Shown: piece after piece, positions 17,467 through 25,310 of the stretch
Position numbering within the stretch: the first letter of the stretch is position 1
Layout of the letters: every line of letters starts with the position of its first letter
Assembly: GCF_017599305.1 (NCBI RefSeq)
Contig: NZ_JAGFWR010000013.1
Coordinates: 107,153 to 171,152, forward strand
DNA length: 64,000 nt
Direction: 5' to 3'
Source: Micromonospora antibiotica
GTDB lineage: Bacteria; Actinomycetota; Actinomycetes; Mycobacteriales; Micromonosporaceae
Notes under the pieces: generated by a model
Told to the model about the DNA's origin: nothing
The model's input: the letters and a program-made list of their open reading frames with translations, nothing else
Database searches by the model: none
Translations under genes and position numbers: made by a program

Positions 17467-18291
17467 ATGCACCGTTCGCCCGCCGGAGCGGCCCGGCCTC
17501 CCCGAACGGCCCCCGTGGGCGCTGTCGGGTCGTCTCCGGTGGCATCCGTAGGTGCGGTCGGATCGTCTCCTGCGGGGCCTGCGGGCGTCGTCGGGCTGTC
17601 TCCGGTGGCACGTGCGGGCGCTGTCGGGTCGTCTCCAGTGGGACCTGCGGGACGAGCGGGACCTGCGGGACCTGTGGGGCCTGGCGGGTCGCCCGGGTCC
17701 GTCCGTCCGCCCCGGGCGGCGGTGGCAGAGCTGCTCGCCGGCAACCGGCGCTTCGTCAGCGGCCGACCGATCCACGGCCACGACGTCACCGCCGCCGCAG
17801 CCGTCGCCTCCGGCGACCAGCAGCCCTACGCGGTGCTGCTCGGCTGCATCGACTCGCGGGTGCCGCTGGAGGCGATCTTCGATCAGACCTTCGGCTCGAT
17901 CTGCGTGATCCGCACCGGAGGGCACGTGCTGGACCGGGCCGTACGAGGCTCGATCGAGTACGTGGTGGACCAGCTCGGGGTGACGCTGGTGATGGTGCTC
18001 GGACACGAGCGGTGCGGGGCGGTCGCCTCGACCGTGCAGAGCCTGCGCACGGGGCAGCGGCCCGGCGGCGACCTGGGCTACCTCGTCGACCGGATCGCCC
18101 CGGCGGTGGTCGAGGTGGGCGCGCACCACCCGGCAGTCCATCCCCTGGCGGTCCGTCGGCACGTACGGCGTACGGTGCGGGCGCTGCGCACCGACGACCT
18201 GCTGGCCGGCCCGGTCGGCACGGGCGATGTCGACGTCGTCGGTGCCCTGTACGCCCTGGACACCGGCGAGGTCACCCTGCTCGAACCCTGA
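17467..18291 (+). CDS. Beta-class carbonic anhydrase with repetitive N-terminal tail
   Basis: The 274-residue protein interconverts CO2 and bicarbonate using zinc. The ligands are visible: Cys127 (GCIDSR, with the Asp129-Arg131 dyad), His180 and Cys183 (GHERCGA). The core from about residue 80 is a normal beta-carbonic anhydrase. Residues 10-75 are an Ala/Gly/Val/Ser/Pro tail made of imperfect VGAVGSSPV repeats. No ribosome site stands out before the ATG at 17467; a GTG start inside the tail would shorten the protein, so the true N-terminus is uncertain. Confidence 0.88.
   Translation: MHRSPAGAARPPRTAPVGAVGSSPVASVGAVGSSPAGPAGVVGLSPVARAGAVGSSPVGPAGRAGPAGPVGPGGSPGSVRPPRAAVAELLAGNRRFVSGRPIHGHDVTAAAAVASGDQQPYAVLLGCIDSRVPLEAIFDQTFGSICVIRTGGHVLDRAVRGSIEYVVDQLGVTLVMVLGHERCGAVASTVQSLRTGQRPGGDLGYLVDRIAPAVVEVGAHHPAVHPLAVRRHVRRTVRALRTDDLLAGPVGTGDVDVVGALYALDTGEVTLLEP
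17515..17690 (+). repeat. Imperfect tandem repeats encoding the carbonic anhydrase tail
   Basis: Units containing GTCGGGTCGTCTCC-like blocks recur with roughly 45-60-base spacing, followed by several shorter GGACCTGCGGGA repeats. The repeats keep the reading frame open and encode the VGSSP tail. Confidence 0.75.
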
Positions 18292-18423
18292 CGCCCGGCC
18301 CCGCGCTGCCCCGCCCCGCCGCCGTGTTCGACCCCTGACGCCCGGCCCTGCCCCGCCGCCGCGCTGCCCCGCTCTGCTGCCCGGGAGGCAGCATGCTGCG
18401 CACGATCGCATGCTGTCCGGGGA

Positions 18424-18470
18424 CCGCGTGCTGCCCCTGGGGCCGCGTGCTGCCCCTGGGGCCGCGTGCC
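18424..18470. repeat. 19-base tandem repeat
   Basis: CCGCGTGCTGCCCCTGGGG occurs perfectly at 18424-18442 and 18443-18461, with a partial third copy. It is intergenic and sits next to a family B palindrome. Confidence 0.85.
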
Positions 18471-18476
18471 GCGCCA

Positions 18477-18550
18477 TGATCGCGCTCGATCCAGGTTGTA
18501 GTCCCTTCCATCACGCAGGAGGCCACTACAACCTGGATCGAGCGCGATCA
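18477..18550. repeat. Long perfect palindrome (family B)
   Basis: Perfect 26-base arms (18477-18502 and 18525-18550, core GATCGCGCTCGATCCAGG) flank a 22-base loop. The related element at 52030 shares 19 of 25 arm positions. It lies downstream of the carbonic anhydrase gene, where it could end transcription. Confidence 0.85.
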
Positions 18551-18627
18551 CCCGAGCGCGATCACCCGAGCGCGATCATCGCAGCGCGATCATCACAGGG
18601 CGATCATGGCGCAGCGCGATCGTCACG
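18540..18627. repeat. Degenerate GCGATCA tandem array
   Basis: Units of about 14 bases (GAGCGCGATCACCC) repeat two times perfectly and then four more times with drift. They begin inside the right arm of the palindrome, as if copied from its end. Confidence 0.8.
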
Positions 18628-18673
18628 GCGGGATGAGGATGATCCCGCCGGGGTGGTGTGGGGACGAGAAAGA

Positions 18674-18709
18674 GGAACCGCCCGCCGGGGTGACCCGACG
18701 GGCGGTTCC
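18674..18709 (-). terminator. Terminator of the minus-strand gene ending at 18729
   Basis: An 11-base-pair stem (18674-18684 with 18699-18709) lies just downstream of the stop codon on the minus strand. Confidence 0.75.
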
Positions 18710-18728
18710 AGATGTGCTCGGTGAGGGC

Positions 18729-19058
18729 TCAGCCCTCGAAGACGCCGGCCTCGACGAGACGCTTCTCGGTCTTGTCCCAGCCGTGGTCCGGGTGGGTGGC
18801 GGCGAGGTTGTTGATCTCGGCGCGGATCTTGGCGGCGTGGCCGGCGGTGGCCAGCGTCCGGATCTCCTCGACGAAGGCGTCGGAGTCGGTACGCAGGTGC
18901 GCGGTCTTGCCGTTGGTCAGGTTCCGCACGTAGGCGTGCTTGCCGCCGTTGAGCGGGATGAGGTACTTGAACTCGCCCAGCACGCTGAGGGCGCCACCCT
19001 GGCCAGCCTGGCCGGCCCGGACTGACGCGCGCGCGGTCTTAGAGGTGTTGCCTGCCAC
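18729..19058 (-). CDS. Conserved small actinobacterial protein of unknown function
   Basis: This 109-residue basic protein starts at GTG behind AAGGAG. It opens MAGNTSKTARASVRAGQAGQ and continues LGEFKYLIPLNGGKHAYVRNLTNGKTAHLRTDSDAFVEEI, with a helical C-terminal half ending KRLVEAGVFEG. There is no signal peptide or membrane helix. Length, charge and good codon use support a real gene with its own terminator, but I do not recognise the function. The Lys-rich beta-strand section could bind nucleic acid; that is only a guess. Confidence 0.7.
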   Translation of the reverse strand: MAGNTSKTARASVRAGQAGQGGALSVLGEFKYLIPLNGGKHAYVRNLTNGKTAHLRTDSDAFVEEIRTLATAGHAAKIRAEINNLAATHPDHGWDKTEKRLVEAGVFEG

Positions 19059-19415
19059 GGAGATGCTCCTTGCAAGACGTACGGGAGGACGGGGATCGTC
19101 CGGGGGCTGTAGCGGGTGACGCCCGGTCGGATCGTCGAACGCCCAGGTGGGTCATCGAACGCCCGGTTGGATCGTCGGCCCGCGAAGTGGTGCGACGGCG
19201 CAGAACCGCCCAGAGAAATATACACGACCACGGTGCCTGGCAGCTCACCGTGCCGTCGGAGAGCACAACCGGGTCACCGGTCCGGGTATTTCCCGGCGGC
19301 GAATTTTCCGATTCCCTGGCGCACCATCCGTCACAGGAGTCATCATGTGTGGCAACAGCCACTCGGGTGGTCGAGGTCGTAGGGGAAGACGCACCTCGCT
19401 CTCCGGGAGGTCACC
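19059..19415. other. Divergent intergenic region with tandem repeat and AT-richer core
   Basis: The region separates the small minus-strand gene and DUF3145 and should hold both promoters. It contains the 20-base tandem array at 19121 and AT-richer patches near 19205-19225 (AGAAATATACACGACC) and 19290-19315. A short ATG frame with a good ribosome site at 19345 overlaps DUF3145 out of frame and is not annotated. Confidence 0.5.
19121..19180. repeat. 20-base tandem repeat, three copies
   Basis: Three imperfect contiguous 20-base units beginning GCCC (19121, 19141, 19161), with the consensus GCCCGGTTGGATCGTCGAAC. Confidence 0.85.
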
Positions 19416-19904
19416 GTGCCAACGCGTGGCGTCGTATACGTCCACTCGACCCCGCTCGCCGTGTGCTCACACGTCGAGTGGGCGATCGCGCGCGTCCTTG
19501 CCGCGCCGGTCAACCTGCACTGGACGGCCCAGCCCGTCGATCCCGGCGCCCGCCGGGCCGAGTGCGGATGGACCGGCCGGCCGGGGACGGGTGCCGAGCT
19601 GGCTGCTGCCCTCAGGCAGTGGCCCATGATCCGTTTCGAGGTGACCGAGGAACCCAGCACCGGCGCGGACGGCGAGCGTTTCATGCACGTGCCCGGCCGG
19701 GGCCTGTTCCGGGCCGCGGTGGGCGCGGCCGGCGACATCCAGCTCGGCGAGGACCGGCTGCGCAGCATCATGGCGTCGGTACGCCCGGAGGCGTTGGCGC
19801 ACGCCCTGGACAAGGCGATGGGCACGGCCTGGGACGCGGAGCTGGAGCCCTACCGGTACGCCGGGGACGGTGCGCCGGTGACCCTGCTCACCCGGGTCGG
19901 CTGA
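19416..19904 (+). CDS. DUF3145 family protein
   Basis: This 162-residue protein matches the actinobacteria-restricted DUF3145 family: TRGVVYVHSTPLAVCSHVEWAI at the N-terminus, then WTGRPGTGAELAAALRQWPMIRFEVTEEPS, and a C-terminal helix with EPYRYAG. The function is unknown. In other actinomycetes I recall it near fatty-acid synthase genes, which here are 16 kb away. The GTG start has GGGAGG a few bases upstream. No signal peptide or membrane segment is present. Confidence 0.88.
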   Translation: MPTRGVVYVHSTPLAVCSHVEWAIARVLAAPVNLHWTAQPVDPGARRAECGWTGRPGTGAELAAALRQWPMIRFEVTEEPSTGADGERFMHVPGRGLFRAAVGAAGDIQLGEDRLRSIMASVRPEALAHALDKAMGTAWDAELEPYRYAGDGAPVTLLTRVG

Positions 19905-20318
19905 CCGCAGCGGCGCCGGTGGGCCGGGCGGCCGGTGTCCACCGCACCGGCGCGTCCGTGCCCCGATGCCCCGGGAGGGCGATGCCTGTCCGGCATGATG
20001 ATGACCGCCAGGCATAGACCTCCCGGGGAAGTGTTGCTCACCTGCGACGCACGCCTAAGCGACTCGGGCGGTGATCGCGCTCGACGGGGCCTGCTGCGAT
20101 GGGCGCGGGCCACGCCGCCTTCCCGGTCGGCAGGGGCAGGAAGTCCTTCCAGGCCGGCGGCTGCGTGCGGTCGGCGGTCTGAAGTGGGTGAGTCTGCTCA
20201 CCCGGACCGGTCGTCCGACGGCCAGAAGAGCGGCTCAGCCGGACACCCGGTCGGGACAGGCATCCTCCACCCATCGCCTGACCTGGTCGGGTTGCCGCTG
20301 ATCTCCGGCGCGGGTTGG
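19905..20318. other. Intergenic region with no recognised feature
   Basis: About 410 bases separate DUF3145 from the GH3 gene. Open frames here have unlikely composition and no ribosome sites. I see no clear terminator or operator; a promoter for the GH3 gene presumably lies in the second half. Confidence 0.45.
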
Positions 20319-22049
20319 ATGGGCCGGGTGCCGAACTCCCCGCGACGTGCCGGCGTCGCTGTCGCCGCCCTGACCGCGCTGCTCGCCTCCGGATGTGCGG
20401 GGGAGGGGCAGGCTCCCGCGCCGGCCCTGTCCGGGGCCGCCCCGACAGCCAGCCCGACCGTCGCTGCGCCCACCGCCGACGACCCGGCCGGCCGGGCCGC
20501 CGCGCTGGCCGGCACGCTCGCCGACGAGGACCTGGTCGGCCAGGTGCTGATGCCCTACGCGTACGGCAGTTCGGCGACGACGGTGACGCCCGGATCAGCC
20601 ACCGGCAACCAGGCCCTCGCCGGGGTCGACACCCCGGCCGAGATGATCGCGAAGTACCGGCTCGGCGGGCTGATCCTGGTCGGGTTCAGCGCCGACGATC
20701 CCACCTCCGGCAACCAGTCCACCACCAACGTCGACAACCCGGCCCAGGTGAAGAAGCTGACCGCCGGGCTGCGCGAGGCCGCCGGGAAGCTGGCCGCCGG
20801 CCCGGCCCCATTCCTGGTCGGCACCGACCAGGAGTACGGGGTGGTCACCCGGATCACCGACGGGGTGACCACGCTGCCCAGCGCGCTCGCCGCCGGGGCG
20901 GCCGACGATCCGGCCCGGACCGAGGCCGCCTGGAAGGCCGCCGGCACCGAACTGGCCGCGATGGGGGTGAACCTGGACTTCGCCCCGGTCGCCGACGTGC
21001 TGGCCACCCGCAGCACGGTGATCGGCTCGCGGTCCTTCGGCGCCGACCCGAAGCGGGCCGCCGGGCAGGTCGCGGGCGCGGTCCAGGGGTTGCAGAGCGC
21101 CGGGGTGGCGGCCAGCGTCAAGCACTTCCCCGGGCACGGGCTCAGCGCCGCCGACTCGCACCAGGAGGTCCCGGTGGTGGCGCAGCCCCGGGCCGAGTTG
21201 GACGCCACCGCCTTCCCGCCGTTCCGGGCCGGCATCGACGCCGGGGCGATGGCGGTGATGTCGGCGCACCTCGACGTCACCGCCGTGGACCCGGGCACCC
21301 CGGCCACCTTCTCCCGCAAGCTGCTCACCGATGTGTTGCGCGGCGAGCTAGGTTTCCAGGGCGTGGTGATCACCGACGGGATGAACATGCCGCCGGCGAA
21401 GCGCTACCCGCCGGGCGAGGCGGCGGTGAAGGCCCTGCTCGCCGGCAACGACCTGATCCTGATGACCCCGAACGTCGGCCAGGCGTACGACGGGCTGCTG
21501 GCCGCGCTGCGCGACGGCACCCTGCCCCGGGACCGGCTGGTGGCGGCGGTCACCCGGGTGTTGACCATGAAGTTCCGGCTCGCCGACCGACCGACGCCGG
21601 CGATGTCCACGCTCGACAGCGCCCCGCACCGGGCCGCCGCCGCCGCGTTGGCCGCCGCGGCGGTCACCCAGCTACGCGGGAAGTGCGGCGTGGCGGTGTC
21701 CGGCCCGGTCACCGTCACCACCTCCGACGGGCGGGACAAGACCCGGGCGGCGCTCACCGAGGCGTTGACCGATGCGGGCGTGCGGGTGGTGCCCAAGGGC
21801 GGCACCCGGGTGCACCTGGTCGGCTACGGCGACGGCCCGAAGGATCTCGCCGCCGACGCGGCGGTCACCGTGGCGATGGACACCCCGTACGTGCTGGAGA
21901 AGGCGGCTTCGCCGACGCTGCTGGCGACCTATTCGTCCAGTCGGGCCTCGATGACCGCGCTCGCCGGGGTGCTGGCCGGCAAGGCGAAGCCGACCGGGCG
22001 TTCCCCGGTGCCGCTGACCGGGCTGCCCACCACCACCTGCACCGGCTGA
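20319..22049 (+). CDS. Lipoprotein glycoside hydrolase family 3, beta-N-acetylglucosaminidase (NagZ-like)
   Basis: This 576-residue exported lipoprotein has the lipobox LLASGC. The GH3 domain carries the NagZ-type signature K-H-F-P-G-H-G (His269, His273) followed by D-S-H (Asp279, His281), the His/Asp dyad that replaces a Glu acid/base in this subfamily. The nucleophile is Asp353 in ITDGMNM. It should release N-acetylglucosamine from muropeptides or chitin fragments outside the membrane. A C-terminal domain of about 170 residues makes it closer in size to Bacillus NagZ than to the short E. coli enzyme. ATG at 20319 or GTG at 20328 are both possible starts. Confidence 0.88.
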   Translation: MGRVPNSPRRAGVAVAALTALLASGCAGEGQAPAPALSGAAPTASPTVAAPTADDPAGRAAALAGTLADEDLVGQVLMPYAYGSSATTVTPGSATGNQALAGVDTPAEMIAKYRLGGLILVGFSADDPTSGNQSTTNVDNPAQVKKLTAGLREAAGKLAAGPAPFLVGTDQEYGVVTRITDGVTTLPSALAAGAADDPARTEAAWKAAGTELAAMGVNLDFAPVADVLATRSTVIGSRSFGADPKRAAGQVAGAVQGLQSAGVAASVKHFPGHGLSAADSHQEVPVVAQPRAELDATAFPPFRAGIDAGAMAVMSAHLDVTAVDPGTPATFSRKLLTDVLRGELGFQGVVITDGMNMPPAKRYPPGEAAVKALLAGNDLILMTPNVGQAYDGLLAALRDGTLPRDRLVAAVTRVLTMKFRLADRPTPAMSTLDSAPHRAAAAALAAAAVTQLRGKCGVAVSGPVTVTTSDGRDKTRAALTEALTDAGVRVVPKGGTRVHLVGYGDGPKDLAADAAVTVAMDTPYVLEKAASPTLLATYSSSRASMTALAGVLAGKAKPTGRSPVPLTGLPTTTCTG

Positions 22050-22098
22050 CCCCGACTGCGCCCGCTGTCCGCTCTGGCGAGGGATGGGCGGTCCGGGT

Positions 22099-22132
22099 GC
22101 GCGGCCCGCCCCCGGGGGGAGCCGGGCCGCGC
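22099..22132 (+). terminator. Terminator after GH3
   Basis: A perfect 10-base-pair stem (22099-22108 with 22123-22132) lies 50 bases past the GH3 stop. Confidence 0.75.
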
Positions 22133-22148
22133 GGCGTCCGACGCCGAC

Positions 22149-22184
22149 GTGGCCGGTCGCCGACGGAGGTCGACGACCGGCCAC
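22149..22184 (-). terminator. Terminator after the PIG-L deacetylase gene
   Basis: A perfect 11-base-pair stem (22149-22159 with 22174-22184) lies just past the minus-strand stop at 22203. Confidence 0.8.
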
Positions 22185-22202
22185 GGCCGGTGCGGTGGTG
22201 GA

Positions 22203-24896
22203 TCAGTTCAGCGGGACCTGCTGGGCCACTGCCGCGCCACCGGACTCGAAGGCGGCCAGCAGCGACGTCGGGGTGCCCCCGCTGGTCGGGACCGTCACGG
22301 TGACCCGGTCACCGGCGGCCAGCCGTACCGTGTGCTCGCCCTGGGCCGTGTCGCCGTCCCAGGCGTACAGGTAGGCGGTGCCGGCCCGGTCGGCACGCAG
22401 GGTGACCTGCACGCCGTCGGTGACCCGGTGGGCCGAGGTCAGCCGCAGCGCCGAGTTCTTCAGCCTCGGCACGGCGGCCGGGGCCACCCCGTCCACGGCC
22501 GACTGGGCGATGGTCTGCGGGCTGTGCACGCTGCGCGCCGAGGTGTCCGGGAACACCGGCGTGCTGGGCTGCCGGGCCGCAGGCTGGTAGCCGGGCAGGG
22601 TGGTCAGACCGTAGCGGTACGGGTCGGCCCGGACACCGGTGAAGGTGGACCAGCCCAGCCGGGACTGCGAGCTGAGGTCCTGGGTGTCCGAGTCGTAGAC
22701 CAGCACGTTGAAGCCCATCCGGGCCGGGTCCACGGCGTCCGGCAGCACCGCGAACGGGATCATCGTCTCGATGGTGTAGCCGGTGTACGGGGAGCTGACC
22801 TTGCTGACCACGGTCATCCCGGGTGCGGTGGTCGCCCCCGGCCCCTGCCGGTTGTCGGCGTCGCGCTGCCAGCACGGCGGGTCGCCGTTGGCCGGGTCGT
22901 CGGTGATCGGGAAGATACCGGCCTTGAACACGGTGGAGGTGTCCGTCGAGTTCCCCTTCGGGTCGACGATGATCTCCACACTGTCGGTGCGGCGCTGCCG
23001 CTTGCAGTCCTGCGGGACTACCTTCTTGCCCAGCACGTCGTCGGTGACCTGGACGATCACCTTCAGCCCGTCGGCGGTCCAGGCGATCCGGCCGGTCGCC
23101 GAGGCGTCCTGCGGGGTCGTGGCCTGCCCCTCCCAGATGCGGGAGAAGTCCAGCTCCGGGCCGGGGTACTCGCCGGGCGAGGCGACCCCGTCGACGGTGC
23201 CGGCCCCGGCGGCCGGGACCTCGGTGGTCGGGACGATCTCCAGTGCGCCGGTCTCCACGGTGCTGCCGGCGGCGCTGGTGGTGGTGATGGTGATGCCGTA
23301 GTCCCCGTCCGTGCCGCCCTCGTTGGCGGTCGGCAGGGTGGCGTCGGTGTTGGTGACGGTGAAGGTGACCGCCCCGGTCGCGCCGGGGGCCAGCGCGGGG
23401 TAGCTCTTGGTGGCCGCGTCGGCGGTGAAGCCGGCCGGCAGGCCGAGGGTGACGGTGCCGGAGCGGCTGACCCGGCCGTGGTTGCGCAGGTCGATGCGGA
23501 CCGTGCGCTGCTGACCGGAGCCGATGGTGAGCACCGGCTTGATCAGGGTGTCCAGCTGCGGGTATCCGCCGTCACCGGCCCAGGTGCGGAACGTGCCCAC
23601 CTCGGGCAGCGGCTCCAGGGTGCCCCGGACGTCGGCGACCACCCGGACGGCCCGGTCGGTGCGCCCGACACCCTGGCGGGTGGTCAGGGTGGCCCCGATG
23701 AGCTGCTGCTGGTTGGTGGCGGCATCGGCCGGGACGGTGACGGTGAACTTCCGGGTCCGCTCCTTGCCCGACGGCACGTCACTGTTGAGCACGCCGGAGC
23801 CCTTGACCTTCCAGCCGGCCGGCAGCCGCAGGTCGATCCGGGGCTTGACCAGGGCACGGTTGTGCGGGGCGCGCAGGTGCGCGGTGACCTCGACGGTCGC
23901 GCCGGGGGCCAGGTCGAACCGGTCGGTGGTGAGGTACAGCTCGGTGCCCTTGGGCAGGCCACCGGTCACCGGCGGCAGCACCGAGCCGCGCAGGATCGCC
24001 TCCGGGGAGGTGTCCGCCGGGTCGTACGGGACGCGGCTGTCGATCAGGGTGTAGAAGTCACACCGGATCTTGGTCGGGTCGGTGGGGGCGGCGGCGGTGC
24101 CGGCCCAGCCCTGGGTGACGTACTCCCGGCGGGCGTCGACCTCGATCTCGGCCCAGGTCTTCCCGCTGGCGCTCGGGGTGCCCTCCCAGACGCCGAAGAC
24201 CTGGTCGGTCGGGACGGTGGGGGTGAAGCTGGTCGCGCACTGCGGGCCGGCGGCGGAGCTGCCGGTGCCGCCGCTGCGCAGGAACTTCGCGGCCCGGAAC
24301 GGGCTGAGGCCCTCGGCGCTGAGCTGCTCGGGGAAGGCGTTCGGGTCGGCGGCGGCGGCGAACGCCTCGGCGGCGAACCGGGCGGCCTGCTGGTGGTTGC
24401 CGTGGTTGCCCGGGGTGGGCGACGGGTTCATCGTCATGATGATCTCGGGCCGGGTGGTCCGGATGACCCGGACGATCTGGCCCAGGGTGTCGTCGTGGCC
24501 CCAGATCTGCTCGGACAGCGGGGCGGACGCGGTGTACCAGAAGTCGACCCGGTCGAGGTTGTAGAGGTTCTCCACGCCGGCCTTGCCGATCGCGGTGCGT
24601 TCCTCGCGTTCGCGGATGATGCCCAGCGGCGGACCCTCTTCCAGGCCGACGGCGTTGCCGCCGCCCTCGCCCCGGGTGATGGTGACGACGCCGGCCTTGG
24701 CGCCGTACTTCTCCTTCCACTGGCCGAGGGTGGCGAGGCTGCCGGCTTCGTCGTCGGGGTGGGCGCTGACGAAGAGCACGTCGAGGTCGACGGCCTTGGG
24801 CGGGCGGACGTCGGCCGGGGCGGCGACGGCGGTGGCGGGCGCCCCGGCCACGGCCAGGGCGAGTGCGGTGGGTAGCAGGAAACCCTTGATGCGCAT
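22203..24896 (-). CDS. Secreted PIG-L family N-deacetylase with C-terminal CBM9-like domain
   Basis: This 897-residue exported protein has a signal peptide (1-26) and a PIG-L/LmbE domain (about 36-330) with the zinc motif A-H-P-D-D-E (His46, Asp48, Asp49) and a second His cluster NHGNHQQAARFA. The family removes acetyl groups from N-acetylglucosamine-type sugars. A mid-region of Ig-like or NEW3-like beta domains (NHGRVSRSGTVTLGLP) follows, then a CBM9/DOMON-like sugar-binding domain (about 650-800) with DSVEIIVDPKGN and YTIETMIPFAVLP. The ATG is preceded by GGAAGGA. It diverges from the ROK regulator, so it is probably part of that regulon. Confidence 0.85.
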   Translation of the reverse strand: MRIKGFLLPTALALAVAGAPATAVAAPADVRPPKAVDLDVLFVSAHPDDEAGSLATLGQWKEKYGAKAGVVTITRGEGGGNAVGLEEGPPLGIIREREERTAIGKAGVENLYNLDRVDFWYTASAPLSEQIWGHDDTLGQIVRVIRTTRPEIIMTMNPSPTPGNHGNHQQAARFAAEAFAAAADPNAFPEQLSAEGLSPFRAAKFLRSGGTGSSAAGPQCATSFTPTVPTDQVFGVWEGTPSASGKTWAEIEVDARREYVTQGWAGTAAAPTDPTKIRCDFYTLIDSRVPYDPADTSPEAILRGSVLPPVTGGLPKGTELYLTTDRFDLAPGATVEVTAHLRAPHNRALVKPRIDLRLPAGWKVKGSGVLNSDVPSGKERTRKFTVTVPADAATNQQQLIGATLTTRQGVGRTDRAVRVVADVRGTLEPLPEVGTFRTWAGDGGYPQLDTLIKPVLTIGSGQQRTVRIDLRNHGRVSRSGTVTLGLPAGFTADAATKSYPALAPGATGAVTFTVTNTDATLPTANEGGTDGDYGITITTTSAAGSTVETGALEIVPTTEVPAAGAGTVDGVASPGEYPGPELDFSRIWEGQATTPQDASATGRIAWTADGLKVIVQVTDDVLGKKVVPQDCKRQRRTDSVEIIVDPKGNSTDTSTVFKAGIFPITDDPANGDPPCWQRDADNRQGPGATTAPGMTVVSKVSSPYTGYTIETMIPFAVLPDAVDPARMGFNVLVYDSDTQDLSSQSRLGWSTFTGVRADPYRYGLTTLPGYQPAARQPSTPVFPDTSARSVHSPQTIAQSAVDGVAPAAVPRLKNSALRLTSAHRVTDGVQVTLRADRAGTAYLYAWDGDTAQGEHTVRLAAGDRVTVTVPTSGGTPTSLLAAFESGGAAVAQQVPLN

Positions 24897-25310
24897 GCAG
24901 ATCCTTCCGGGACCACGGTGTCCGGGCAGCGACGGTCCGCGTCGGACGCGGGGCGTCCGACGAGCGGTCGTCGGTGGACGGTGAGGCGGCGGGAACGGGA
25001 ACGGTGGGCGTCGTTGGACGCGGTGCACCGGGTACGGCAGCGGTACGGGTTCCGTACACACTGGAAGGCCTTCGCCCGGTGACGCTAGGGACCAGCGTGG
25101 CGGCACGTCAATGTTCTGGAAGGTATTTCTTTCTTTGCAGAAGAAATAAAGTACGCCCTGTCCGGGATGTCCGGTGATATTCCGCCACGGCCGGCCCGTC
25201 CCGGGCGTCGGCCCCATCGCGGATGTCGTTGCTGCTCCGGTGCTGTCTGCGTGCTGGTCGAGACGGACTTGTTACTTGACTCTTTAATTCGTTCGCCGTA
25301 GGAAGGAAGT
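24897..25310. promoter_or_regulatory. Divergent control region of the ROK island
   Basis: This 414-base region separates the PIG-L gene from the ROK regulator. Bases 25110-25150 and 25270-25295 are strikingly AT-rich against the genome background. The region includes the inverted repeat at 25124-25148 and TTGACTCTTTAATTC just before the ROK gene. It is the natural place for the regulator to act. Confidence 0.6.
25124..25148. promoter_or_regulatory. Inverted repeat, candidate ROK operator
   Basis: TATTTCTT and its complement AAGAAATA flank a 9-base spacer. The perfect 8-base arms, AT content and position midway between divergent genes resemble operators of NagC/Mlc-type ROK repressors, but binding is inferred. 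Confidence 0.55.

Noticed and set aside
18540..18627. CRISPR or origin-type iteron array
   Set aside because: Unit length drifts, there are no unique spacers, and no replication or cas gene is near; it looks like slippage from the adjacent palindrome.
19345..19629. ATG frame behind CAGGAG before DUF3145
   Set aside because: It overlaps DUF3145 out of frame and encodes an Arg/Ser-rich sequence; DUF3145 homology fixes the real gene.
25276..25304. TTGACT-N17-TAGGAA promoter for the ROK gene
   Set aside because: The -10 element would overlap the ribosome site, leaving no room for a leader that contains it.
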